Source of the DNA: Melanocharis versteri
Taxonomy: Eukaryota > Chordata > Aves > Passeriformes > Melanocharitidae
Length of the DNA: 64,000 nt
Direction: 5' to 3'
Assembly (NCBI GenBank): GCA_013397845.1
Contig: VZTG01010308.1
Span: 1 to 64,000 of the forward strand
Shown here piece by piece: positions 35,001 through 44,062 of the stretch (its first letter is position 1; every line of letters begins with the position of its first letter). Made by a program: the position numbers and the translations under genes. The notes beneath the pieces were generated by a model. That model made no database searches, was not told the DNA's origin, and saw only the letters and a program-made list of their open reading frames with translations.

Positions 35001-36774
35001 TAATATTTTTAAGGCTTTATGTGTCGACTTAAATAAGGAAAGTTAGGGATAAACACAGTTTTGTTTCTTTCTGCTTGGGTTTGTTGTGTTTAGAGCTGTG
35101 TGAAAGCTATGAAGACTTTGATATTCAAAGTTTTCATTTCATTTCCTTCTGAAAGAAATACCACAAAAAATTCAGGTGAAAGGAAACCAGGCGAGATTCA
35201 TATGCCATTAATGGAATTATATTAGGAGTTGTAATAATATCCCTTAATCTTAAAAAGGTAAGTCTCTCACAGAATTAAGGTTTTGCTGCTGCTTTTCATG
35301 CCGTGTGAGGAATTATGGCTAATGCAAGTTGCTGATGTGAAAACATCCTCGCTAATCCTGTTTGGAGAGCGGCTCGTTCTGTGCTCCTTAGAAAAGGCAC
35401 AAGAAGATGTATTATGGGCCCTTCATTAAATAATTACTTAATTACACCCTGGGACTGGCAGATAGCAATCTGAATGCTGCTGGCAGGTTTCTCGTAAAGC
35501 AACAGAACTCCGTGTGAGGAGCGCCACGTGCGTGGCGGCGGGGGCGCGTTGGCATCAGCAAACTCAGGGTGGAAAAGACATTTCAATCAGCTCAGACTCG
35601 TTAAAAAAACTTCTACTCACCCTTCCCTGTGAGCTTCTCCCTTCTCTAGCTCCTGTATAACACCCAACAGCACTTTGATGGTCTCCTGACTAGAGCTGAT
35701 CAGGCTCTCCATCATCTGAAGCTGCGCTTTCAAGTCCACAACTTCTGTGTGAGGCACGATTTGTTGGCATTCCTGGCTCACGGCCACGGCCGTCCGGCAG
35801 GGCTGGCTCTCCTCCATGGGCGCCACGTTGACCTGCAGGCTCTGGTCACTACATTCGGGGGCCGGGCACTGCGCCCGCGCCGCGCACGCTCGGGCATCTC
35901 CGGCCGGGGGCTGCACCCCGTTCAGCTGCACCGTCCTCTTGTCGTCCTCCTCGGGGCACGGCCCCCAGTCGCCCAGGCCGGGCAGGTCGGGCTGCGAGGC
36001 CGGCAGGTAAACGGTGGCCACTTCAGTCTTGAAGACCCTCCCGTGGAGGGGCTGGGCGGCCTCGTCGCTCCCCAGCCGCGCCGCCGCCGCTCTGCCCCGG
36101 CCGGGCGGCCGCGCCGGCTCCTCCTCGCCGGGCTCGGCCAAGTTGGCCAGAGCAGGAGGCGGCTCTTTGGGAGAACTGTGCAAATCGCTGCTTTTCCAGG
36201 CCTCGGCGCCGTTGTCGTGCGCGGCGCGCTCGGAGATGTGGGAGATGAACTCGGCCGTCTGCAGGCTGCCGGCCTTCCTGCCCCACGCCGCGGCCTCGCC
36301 CGAGCCCCGGCCCTCCCTGTCCTTCACCTCGATCAGGAACCCGTTGTTCTCGCTCGGCAACGTGTCCACGGTGGCGGCGCTTTTGAGAATATTCCCTTTT
36401 TTCCGGTCCAGAGGGAAGGTCTGGTAGCACTTTTTGAGATCAGGGGAAGTCTGGACTCCTGTGCTCTTGGTGACGTTGGGGATGGACCTGCGGGCGGGCA
36501 CCGTCATGTACTTGCGATAGGCCGTCTTGTAGGAGATGGCCTTGGCCTCCTTCTTGTCGGGGTCCTGCGTGGAGGAGGTGGAGAGCTGCTTGTCCCTCTG
36601 CTCGTTCTGGGCCTCGCAGATATCCTTAAACCTCACCTGGAGGGCTTTGTTCCGTTTCTTGATCTGCCGGTTGGGATCCAGCGCGTATTTCATCTCCAGC
36701 GCCAGGGAAGCCGCGGGCTCGACGTCGCTGTCCGAGGCGGTGAGTAAGCATTTGCTGGGCTCCTTACTCACCAT
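13826..36774 (-). CDS. INSYN2A: INSYN2A, complete coding region spread over three exons
   Basis: The joined exons 36774-35621, 20179-20108 and 14009-13826 total 1410 nt, giving 469 residues plus stop, close to the roughly 480 residues of the mammalian protein. INSYN2A (inhibitory synaptic factor 2A, formerly FAM196A) is a brain protein found by proximity labelling at gephyrin-based inhibitory postsynapses. Landmarks are a conserved N-terminus with a basic stretch (residues 36-50), an AYRKYMTVPARRS block near 85-97, VFKTEVATVY at 247-256, a predicted coiled coil at about 345-379, a cysteine-bearing 24-residue exon and a basic C-tail. There is no signal peptide or membrane segment. It lies antisense in a DOCK1 intron. 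The phases of all junctions agree and there are no internal stops. Confidence 0.97.
14863..14930 (-). mobile_element. CR1 LINE 3' tail fragment
   Basis: ctgtagaatatttggggttg followed by gaagggccctttgaagggca and tctggtccagccccagtgca is a diverged CR1 terminus in minus orientation. Only about 70 bp is recognisable. Confidence 0.8.
15302..15343 (-). mobile_element. CR1 LINE tail, 'caccaaggttggaaaagacc' type
   Basis: agaatcaccaaggttggaaa followed by agacctccaagatttcc is the terminus of a CR1 subfamily distinct from the TTTGGGTTGG type. The element at the right edge of the window (63969) has a similar terminus. Minus orientation; about 40 bp remain. Confidence 0.78.
16752..16880 (-). mobile_element. 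CR1 LINE 3'-end fragment
   Basis: The copy opens with agattcccagaatggtttgg and ends around ccttggccacttccagggat. It lacks the 'ccatgggcagggacacc' segment present in other copies, so it carries an internal deletion of about 25 bp. Minus orientation. Confidence 0.92.
17636..17780 (-). mobile_element. Internal CR1 fragment lacking its 3' tail
   Basis: The text matches the region of CR1 that lies upstream of the terminal block: caccaccctcacagggagga, then tatcccatctctccctgccc and gtgtcctgtcactccacatc. It lacks the 3' terminus that normally marks these elements. It lies about 350 bp left of the next, more complete copy and in the same orientation, so it may be a remnant of an older insertion. Confidence 0.85.
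18134..18622 (-). mobile_element. CR1 LINE fragment, about 490 bp
   Basis: This is the longest CR1 copy in the window. It starts with agaatcatggaatcacagaa (a duplicated octamer tail), passes through the common block with 'gggatccaggggcagcca', and continues into sequence with 'ctctccaggctgaacaatcc', 'ctgctccatccctctgctca' and 'ttccagcagctccatgtcct'. It is still short of the reverse transcriptase reading frame. Open frames of up to 145 codons across it on both strands are by-products of repeat composition. Confidence 0.92.
20108..20179 (-). CDS. INSYN2A: INSYN2A coding exon 2 (72 nt)
   Basis: This small exon was found from the reading phase left open by exons 1 and 3. On the - strand the acceptor is cttgtctttgcag and the donor is ATCTACAG|gtgggtt. 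It supplies G to complete glycine 385, then LSYRTGQDTANCDTCRNSAC and IIY, then AG of serine 409. Three cysteines in nine residues (CDTCRNSAC), including a CxxC pair, are its most distinctive feature. The length is a multiple of three and both ends are in the same phase, so skipping it would keep the frame. It is too short to be seen as a long open frame. Confidence 0.96.
21627..21850 (-). mobile_element. CR1 LINE 3'-end fragment
   Basis: It opens with tcacagaaccgtgggatggt, carries the 'gggatccaggggcagcca' block, and ends near caatatcccatctcaatctg. Minus orientation. It is very similar to the copies at 18134, 55529 and 61415. Confidence 0.93.
22851..22899 (+). mobile_element. CR1 LINE 3' tail, plus orientation
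   Basis: ctgggtgatcttcaaggtcc, then ctcccaacccaacccattcc and atgatttg, is a sense CR1 terminus reduced to about 50 bp. Confidence 0.85.
24072..24215 (-). mobile_element. CR1 LINE 3'-end fragment
   Basis: gtcacggaatctcagaattc leads into ggctggtttgggttggaagg and the 'gcagggacacctcccactat' block. Similarity ends near ctggcctggaaggtcctgga. Minus orientation. Confidence 0.9.
25102..25230 (-). mobile_element. CR1 LINE 3'-end fragment
   Basis: aatcccagaatcccagagtt leads into gtttgggttggaaaggacct and caccccctgccatgggaacc, ending at caagccctgtccaacctggc. Minus orientation, truncated after about 130 bp. Confidence 0.92.
25361..25390. repeat. ATT/ATC trinucleotide microsatellite
   Basis: The stretch attattattattattaccat followed by catcatt is a short trinucleotide run that switches from ATT to ATC units. 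It may be length-polymorphic. It is intronic. Confidence 0.85.
25952..26041. repeat. 45-bp tandem duplication
   Basis: Two 45-bp copies (25952-25996 and 25997-26041) follow each other directly. They begin TTTTCCTCC, end TTAATTGTCTG, and differ at only two positions (C/T and A/G). A further TTTTCC start at 26042 is a decaying third copy. The high identity points to a recent duplication. Confidence 0.95.
26184..26282 (-). mobile_element. CR1 LINE fragment lacking its extreme 3' end
   Basis: aaagctcatcccattccacc followed by cctgccacggacagagacaa and ctatcccaggttgctccaaa matches the CR1 body in minus orientation. The usual terminal octamers are missing. It directly precedes the exon-like segment at 26305. 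Confidence 0.87.
27564..27677 (+). mobile_element. CR1 LINE 3' end, second subfamily, plus orientation
   Basis: Sense text gacaaggtggggattgggca, ggttggagttggtggtcctg and gaggtcttttcccacctaaa, ending in atgattctggggttctg, is the terminus of a CR1 type different from most copies in the window. The degenerate octamer tail ends at 27677. Confidence 0.85.
28095..28325 (+). mobile_element. CR1 LINE 3'-end fragment, plus orientation
   Basis: This is a clear sense copy, from gatgggatattgggcaggaa through ctgcccctggatccctggca and cagcctgggacagtggaagg to the tail ccaaaccatcctgggattct. It forms inverted repeats with the minus-oriented copies at 21627 and 28838. Confidence 0.93.
28838..28901 (-). mobile_element. 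CR1 LINE 3' tail fragment
   Basis: cagatcccagcatggtttgg followed by gttgggagggaccttaaaga and tcatctcattccaagcccca. Minus orientation. This is the last CR1 copy before a long CR1-poor interval. Confidence 0.9.
30341..30500. repeat. Tandem array with 39-bp higher-order unit
   Basis: Eight subunits can be delimited. After the first irregular one they alternate between a 20-nt type (A6, then CGG or TGG, AATTTGAGGTT) and a 19-nt type (A5, TGAAATGCGAGGTT), giving a 39-nt dimer. Junctions fall at 30364, 30384, 30403, 30423, 30442, 30462 and 30481. Because 39 is a multiple of three, open frames persist on both strands (30205-30513 + and 30246-30554 -), but these are artefacts of the array. Confidence 0.96.
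34254..34271. repeat. Short GAT trinucleotide run
   Basis: The sequence tatgatgatgatgatgaa contains five ATG/GAT units. It is intronic and minor. Confidence 0.85.
34400..34478 (-). mobile_element. Old CR1 3' tail with octamer repeats
   Basis: tagaattgtatagaatctat is a remnant of the CR1 terminal octamer repeat on the minus strand. An A-rich interruption follows, then tagaatttaggttggaaaag and atttttaagatcattgaaac. It is the only CR1-like piece between 28.9 and 42.8 kb. Confidence 0.75.
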
Positions 36775-36779
36775 GATGC
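35621..36779 (-). CDS. INSYN2A: INSYN2A coding exon 1 (residues 1-384 and start of 385)
   Basis: On the - strand the acceptor ttttggctgcag is followed by GCATC and the start codon at 36774-36772, so only five bases of 5' UTR lie in this exon. The start MVSKEPSKCLL is the family start; an upstream in-frame Met at 36810 lies in intron. The exon is 1159 nt and ends at GAAGG|gtgagtag. It encodes the conserved N-terminus (residues 1-63), the AYRKYMTVPARRS and TGVQTSPDLKKCYQTFPLDR region, a variable middle with an Ala/Gly/Pro/Arg-rich, low-complexity part (about 215-244), the VFKTEVATVY motif, and a coiled coil (VVDLKAQLQMMESLI..., about 345-379). The exon is strikingly GC- and CpG-rich compared with its intronic surroundings, which also creates a 332-codon antisense open frame. 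Confidence 0.97.
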
Positions 36780-39700
36780 CTGCAGCCAAAAACAGTGCAA
36801 AAGGCCTCAAGTTACAACAGAAATGTTACTCTTCCCCCTGAGGTTTCTGCGGTATTTGGGCCTCGTTCCTGTGGTCCTGCTGAAATGGCTGCGACTCGCG
36901 GCCGATGCGCTCGATTCTCTCGAGTCGCAGCCCGTGGTGATTTTCTAGAGATTTGTATCTTAATTGTGCTTTTTCTCTCGATCTATTATGAACACCTGCT
37001 CCTCAGACAGGAGTTTCCTGATGCCAGAAGTTTTTCCACACCTATTTTCCCAGGACAGGACCATGGCTGTCATGCCAGGGCTTCCCAGGAAGCAATTTCC
37101 TTCAGGAATATGTGCTCCCGGGAAGCCAGTCCTTTGAATTTAAACTGTAGTTTAAAGTTAAGTAAAAACCACAGGGAAATTGAAAACCAAGTGTCTTTGT
37201 CCAAGCGAAGAAAAGTTTAGTGCTCTGCCCACCATTAATTCTCCTTTAATGCAAATGTTTAGTAGCAAGAAGCGTCAGACTGGCATTATTTTTAGAGCGT
37301 GCTTGCTTACCAAACACATTTCTGCTGTGTCATGTATTCAGCGTTCTCTGCAAGGAATTAATTGGTCGTTAGAGGTGTCATTATTTGGATTTTTATAAAA
37401 AATTTCCTCGTGGCTAGAACTAAATATAGATTAATTATTATTAGCAACTGGTTAGTAGTGCTGGATGCGTAAAATTTATGAACTAGTGAAGTTTCGGAGG
37501 AAGTCAGCAGTGCATCAATTAAGGTTTTGCTTCAAATGCAAAACAACTCATCCTTTCCTAGAAGCAGTAACGTGCTTTTATGATACAGCTGCTTATCTTA
37601 AAAGATCCTAAGGCACTAAAAACCCTCCAAACCTGGGATGATTCACAGAAATTACTCAGTCTGCCATTGAAATAGAAGCCCCTCTTCAAGGAGATGATGC
37701 CAACTGCTAAACAACCCAGTGGTTGTACAGATCATAGGGGATCTGGAGTAGCTGCATAATTAAGATTTCATTTTTACACCTCATTTGAAGTTGTAATTTT
37801 TGCTTTCCCGTTGCACAAATTTCTCCCTGAGACTTGCTGAATTACCAAATTCCCACTTAATCCAAATATTCTGCATATATCTCCTATGGAAACCCTCAGA
37901 GGGACTCAGGAGTACAATGCAAAACAAGTAAAGGGACTTTCAGGTGTACTTGAAATATGTTTTTAATTAAAATTCCTTTGTCTATTTAATAAAATATGTG
38001 GAATTCTTGAACAGTTAAGTGCCATAATTGCATCTGTTTTAGGAAGCCAACTCAGGGGCACAAGGGAGTGAATCCTTGACGAGTCTATGTTTAGTTTTAA
38101 AGTAAGAATGCCTAATGAGGAAATAATTTTCAGTGGAAAACGGAATGTTTACGGGGTTGAAAAGGAAAAGTAACACTTCCCTAAAGACACACAAAGATGT
38201 GCGTGGCACAGAGTCCAGGGTTGGACTTCTGGGTCAAAAATCTCATGAAAATGTGTCATTACTTAATGTTTTTTTCATGTTTTAATTCCCTGGCCTCGGT
38301 AATTTGTGAACAAGGAACTGAAATATTCCAGAATCCCCCTAGTTTGCCTTTTTCTGTCTGACTTGTGATGCTCAGGGAGTGGTGAGGGAGCTTCAATCGT
38401 TGGAGAAGGGGAAGAAGTTTTTCTGTGACTCTGATGTAGTACAAAGTCTGTAGAAGAAGCAAAAAGAAGAGAAAATTCAGGACAAAAACATTCAAATAAT
38501 GGAATCTGAGATCCCAGTTTTCAACTAGATATTTTATGTATACAAGCCCAGGATCTGATGCCAAGGGGACCAAGTCCCTGTTTTGGGGGGAAAGAGAATA
38601 AAATGGAAATTCTAAGGGGGAGTCTGAAGATAAAATCAGAGTAAGTGGGTAAGATCAGTTATCCCTGTGTCCTTAACACATGAGGTACAAACAGGGACAG
38701 ATTTTGAGGGGAATAAATCAACTGTTGATGAATGAATATCAGGAATTTTTCTTCCAGTTGAAGCCCTCAATAAGGAGTTGGTTGTGGGGGAACATCACTG
38801 TCCTGTCCTGGCTGGCTTGGGGTGGATTTTAATTGTAATTGTGTTTGTGAGTGAAATTAGGCCTTTATTTGAGGGACATTCTGCAAACAGAGCAGGTAGG
38901 GAGGACAGCCATCCACCTTTTTGTCTATCTCGGCTGGAATTTGGGAATGTTTTAGTGAAAAAAATGCTGGCTAAGATACAAACCCGGTCCTTTAGCTTGT
39001 AACTGGCCCACATTAAAATCTGTTGTAAAAACTGCTGTCAAACCCCAAAACTCTGCACTTTAGAACTACTGGAAGCAAATTTTCCACAACAGTCTGGTAA
39101 ATGAAAGAGTTGACCAAAAACCCCTGAATACAAGAACATAACAGCCATTACAGCCATTAGTTTCAAATCTGCCAGTGGGAGTTCCTGTGCTACCAGGAAA
39201 TTGTGGCAAAAATAAAATGTTGCATTCACAGAGATGTGAAATACTCGGTAATTGTGTCTGAAAAAAACACGTTTTTACCCAAAAAGGCTACAAAAATTGG
39301 CTGTTAGCTCTGAAAGTCACCCTTTAGAACCATCTCTTAGGATTCCTCGGAGCTGTCAAAGTGAGTTTTTGGGCACTTGGTTATTTGACAGCAGGATCCA
39401 TTAACATGCAATTTATTTTCAAGTATTGGCTTGATACTTCATTAGTGTCTGTGACCTGTCTCAATTTCCAGATTATTTCACCTCCCACTTGAATCCCATC
39501 GTTTTTGGGGGCTGCAGGATGGCCGGGTTTGTTTGGGATGACAGGGAATTCATGGAGTCCATAAGCCAGCTGAAACCAGGAGTCTGGAGATACCCTCCGG
39601 AGTAGATAAATGGGGAACTTTACTCTGCAGTTAATTTTAAGCATGTCTTTAATAGCCAATAAATTGATTCTTCACCAAATTGCTTGTCTCCCTTTCCCAA

Positions 39701-42700
39701 CTGCACAGGCCTGATCGATTTAGCTGATCCAGAGTTTTCTATTCCCACTAGGAGCTGGGAGTGATAATTTGAGAGATATCTGTGATTAAGAATGACAACA
39801 ACCAAAAGAAGTCGATTTTGTTTTTTGAAGCCTTGCTCGGATCCCGGTGTCTCCGAGGGGAACTCTCTGTGCTCAGCTGATGAAAGAACAGTTGAGCAAA
39901 GAGTCAGTTGTGAGTTAAACGCTTCACTGGGAAGAGCTGATGAAATATTTCCTGGTTTGTTTCAGTTTTGGTTTGGACAAAGCGTTGCCTCCAGTTTTGG
40001 CTTATTTAGGCACTGCCACGGCGTCGTCCCTGCAGGATTTTTGGATACTTTAGGAAACTACTGAGCTGGAGTTTCTCAGTTTATGGCTCATGCTGTCATG
40101 GGGGTAATAAAGCCTTTGAATTTGAATTTTAGTCGCAGATGCCAATTACATGCAGATAATAGAGTTGAACTTTTTATCTGTACTTACTCCAAACAAAGAG
40201 CTGATTTGGTAAACTAAATATTTAAGTAATCACAAGCTTAGTTTTTCAGTTTTTAGCCTTGATTTGTTTATAAACTTGTGATTGATTACCCCTAAGCAGC
40301 ATCCCTCTATGTTTGAATATGGAAATAAAGTATTAAAAAATAATAATAACTAAAAAGTGATGCACAGAGAAGCTTTAAGACGGAATAAAATCTTCAGGGT
40401 AATTCTGGAAAGCACCAGTTAGGTGGCACAAATCTTTGCAGGACCTTCACTCTGCATCCCAAACTCTGCAGAGTCACTGCTCTGGGAGGAGAATTACAGT
40501 GTGGAATTTCCAGACTGATTGGTTAATGAGGGGAGAGGAGATTTGGAGCTCACCTTGCAATTTCCATTTTCCCTCTGTCAGTTTTATGACACAGGAGCAG
40601 ATTCAGGATGCGTTAATACGCAGAGGGGGCTTCAACTTTCCAGGTTCCAAATGCAGAGGAAAGGCACAGATTTCAGTGCTTGGGTTTCCAGAGCAAAGCA
40701 AGGCTTTGGAGATGCAGCTGGAAACATCTGTGCACGTCTTAAGAGCACACAGGATTTTGTGGATGGATGGAATGGCTTAAAATAAAGCAGGGAATTGCAA
40801 ATAATTGGCCTTTTGCATGGAAAGTGGGAAGTGATCTGCAGCATCTTTAGGCTTCTGAATATTTCCAGGCTGGACATTCTGAGAAATCCCCACTGCCTCA
40901 GATGTAATTTTTATATGCCTAAATACCACCTTAAGCCACTTGCTTTTCAAAAACTACTTGATATCTATAAGTCATAAGTGCATCCATGGAATATTCATCC
41001 AGTTGTGCTGTTAAAAGTAAAGAGCAGAAAGAAACTCGGATTTACTTCATAGAAACAAATCCAGTATAGAAACCTAATGTTAATTCCAAATATCCCATAC
41101 ATTTTGACTCCATTAAATGGGGAATATTTATATTCTTTACAAAGGAATCTTACTGTTAATTAGCTGACAGTGTTGTTATGTTAGAAATTTTTTAATTATA
41201 TAACAACATCCTAAATATAAATAATGTCCAGTAAAAAGACTGTCATGATAAAAATGTTGGAAAATATGAACTATCTTAGGCAGTTAATAATGATAAAAGT
41301 TTTTTGCAGAAACTTTTCCTGTGTTAGGAATTTTTGGAGAGTTTTAATACAAAAGGACAGAGGATAAATTCTGACTTCCAGATAAATCTGAGGGTTGCAG
41401 GTATTGCCAGTTTTTAGGGGATAAAAAGTACTGATGAGGATTATCAGGAAAACTGATGGGGTAGCCCAGCCTGTCTTCATTTCATCACAGAATCGTTCAT
41501 GTAGAATAACAGACTTAGCAGTGCTGCTAAATGTCAAACCAGTATTTTTTTTAAACTCTTGTTTTGCAACCCTGAGGCGCTGAACTTGAATTTTCTCTCT
41601 CTTGAACTTCCTTATTTATTGCTCAATACTGAAGTCATCCTTACTGCTGCATTTCCAAGTGCCTTGGAAGTTTTCCTTTGGAATTCTCAGGATCCCGTGG
41701 CATTGGATTTGTCTTTTCCCCCCTCCCATGCATTGGCAGGCAGAGAATGATGAATAAAATCATAGCTAATGGCTGAGATACCCAATAAATGCCTTTAAAT
41801 GCTCTTGTGAGCTTCAGCTTCACAACTAAGTGGCAACAAATAAAATGTACGATTTAATAAGCCTGGAGACTTTTAGATAAAACAGGAATCTACTGGAGGA
41901 TAAACTACTTAAGATTTTCCTTACAAACCAAGCCAGTTTCCCTGAATGCAGCTGGTAGAGGCAATTTTCTTTAAATCTGACATCTCTACTATGCTTTCTG
42001 AGCACAAATGTTAATAATACTTAGGTTTTGTTGCTTCCTATATTGTTCCATGCATAAAATTAAAAGGAATCCATTCAACGTGATAAAATTCTGGAAAATA
42101 AGGGTTATTTTCCCCATAACAGAATTTTGCAAGGGATAGCACCATTAACAGGAGATTTGCACTTGCACTAAAACCAGTGCCGACTTACGGGGTGAGTTAA
42201 TAGTTATTAACTTCCCAGTGGAACAAATGCAGTGTCACAAGATACTCCCTGGGAATTCAGAGTGTTCTGATCTCAAGCATTTGCTGGGATTTAGTGTACT
42301 GGAAAAAAAGAATGTCACTGTTAGGAGAGCAGTGCTGATTTTTCTCCCTGGGCTCTGCAGCTCTGGCTCTGAGGACGAGAGGAGGGAAAGTCTCTTCAGC
42401 ATTATTTTGCCATGTAAATGTGGGCAAGGCTTTGTCCCTGCTCCAGGGGGAGGAGGAGGAGCAGGATGCTGCTGAGGATGGGTTGCTAGGAGAATCCCTA
42501 ATAGTTCTGCTCACTCTCCTGGCTTGGAGAAATCCAAAAGCCACAGGACTCGCCCTGGCAAGGTTTTTTATTTTTATGGGACTTTCTGGTGAATAATTTA
42601 AAGGGCAAGCTGTTAAAAACAAGGGCTTAAAGGCAGTTCCGTATCGGCATTACTGTTGAATGCTAAGTTTTAATTGTTCTTAGTTGACATCGATAGGTTT

Positions 42701-42822
42701 TGTGGGTGTTTAAGGAAAAAAAAACAGACGAACAATAGGGAAAAGCAGTTCTGCTCTTTAGCTTTGACCAACGGGGTTGTAAAACTGTCAGAGCTCTGCA
42801 CAGAGGGATCTGGGTGCTGAAA

Positions 42823-42946
42823 ACAGAATCACGGAATGGTTTGGGGTGGGAAGGACCTTAAAGCTCATCTCATTCCACCCCCTTCCACTAGTCCAGGTTG
42901 CTCCAAGCCCTGTCCAGCCTGGCCCTGGGCACTGCCAGGATGGCCA
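42823..42946 (-). mobile_element. CR1 LINE 3'-end fragment
   Basis: aacagaatcacggaatggtt, gggaaggaccttaaagctca, then ttgctccaagccctgtccag and ctggccctgggcactgccag. It lacks the 'ccatgggcagggacacc' segment, as does the copy at 16752. Minus orientation. Confidence 0.92.
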
Positions 42947-43926
42947 GACTGTGAGCACCTGCAGGAACTGCAGCTGGGTTTGTTCCTTCATCAGAGATTC
43001 TCAAGCGTTGGGTGAAGAGGAAAAAGGAGATAAGCAGGTCCCAGCTCCAGGCTTCGATCCTGCATCCTTAATTTTGCTGTGCAGATCAGAGCATTCCTGT
43101 GGGAATGCAGGTGATCCCATCGTGCTGGAGCTCCCTACAGATGGGAGATGACGGTGACATTCCTGGGGTCGGTGGCTGTTCAGGCATCAGAGCCTCGTCA
43201 GCTCCTCCTGCTCGGATCGAGGTTCCAGGCAGACAAGCCTGGGAGGGTGTGGAGTGTTGTCAAACAACTCAGCTGGGTGCTTTAGGTCTAAAACCTGACA
43301 TCATTAGTAGGATGCTAATTGGGGAATAGGATCTGCCTAGATGTGTTTCTGCACTCTGCTGCTGGCAGCAGTCACCACCAAATAAGAGCTGTGTCATTTT
43401 TCACCTCCTTGAGGAGCACATTCCTGAAGTTTCTGGTTGCAGGCAGGTTCTGGTTCTGCTGCAATTCTGAATGATCCGTGTACAGGTGGATCTGAGCGTG
43501 CTGATGCTGGGGAAAGTGCACAGATCAGTCTGACTCCTGCTCGAGCATTGGACAAAAATTCCCATTTTACCCATTCCCACAGTTACCCAAAAAGAGTGTC
43601 AGTAGAGCAAAAAGCTTCAGTTGCTGAAGGGAATTACAGTCCCTAAAGCTGCAAAGCTTCCTCAAAGCTGGATCTAAGAAGCTTTTGAAATACTGGGAAG
43701 GAAGAGCCAAGGTCTTGTGTGAGGGGAAGTTGTCTTAAACTCTGCTAAATCCCAGGTTCTCATCAAACAGGAGGGCTCTGGGAGAGGGCTGGTGGGAATT
43801 GCTCATTCCAGGGAACACAGTTTGGGTGCCATGTGGGAAGAACTACGTGGGGAATGAGGAGGGAGGCAAACGCAGTGTGGAGTTGCTGAATACATTGCTC
43901 CCAGGTTTTGTGGACCTGGGACAACA

Positions 43927-44004
43927 TGGAATAAGATCTTAAATAAACCTGGTGTCCCTGCCCATGGCNTAATGTGGAATAAGATCTTAAAATAAACCTG
44001 GTGT
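43927..44004. repeat. 29/30-bp direct duplication around an N
   Basis: tggaataagatcttaaataa (43927 onward, ending ggtgt at 43955) is repeated at 43975-44004 with one extra A. Between the copies lie CR1-like ccctgcccatggc and an N at 43969. The position of the N in the spacer suggests an assembly or consensus problem rather than a genuine tandem repeat. Confidence 0.85.
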
Positions 44005-44062
44005 TTGGGTGTTAGAATGAGATGATCTTTAATGCCCTTCCAACCTAATCCATGATTCCGGA
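43952..44062 (+). mobile_element. CR1 LINE 3' tail, plus orientation, disrupted
   Basis: gtgtccctgcccatggc (43952-43968) is CR1 body. After the duplicated patch the element resumes with gttagaatgagatgatcttt, then aatgcccttccaacctaatc and catgattccgg. Sense orientation. The break coincides with the N-containing duplication. Confidence 0.8.

Larger units (their letters stand above)
20180..35620 (-). other. INSYN2A: INSYN2A intron between coding exons 1 and 2 (15.4 kb)
   Basis: On the - strand the intron runs from GAAGG|gtgagtag at 35620 to ctttgcag at 20180. Its left part (21.6-28.9 kb) is rich in CR1 fragments. Its right part (28.9-35.6 kb) is nearly free of them and contains the 39-bp tandem array. 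A short GC-rich patch with a CACGTG E-box core lies at about 35521-35555, close to the donor. No further INSYN2A exon is required by phase. Confidence 0.92.

Noticed and set aside
35749..36747. 332-codon open frame on the + strand
   Set aside because: It lies exactly antisense to the GC-rich INSYN2A coding exon, has an arginine/leucine-rich composition expected of an antisense shadow, and shows no family match.
36775..36810. In-frame extension of INSYN2A upstream to an earlier Met
   Set aside because: The extra residues cross a clear acceptor (tttttggctgcag) at 36780. The family starts at MVSK, so the extension is intron plus five UTR bases.
43045..43080. tRNA B-box-like ggcttcgatcctgc
   Set aside because: There is no matching A box or cloverleaf stems upstream, and the motif has a mismatch to the B-box consensus.
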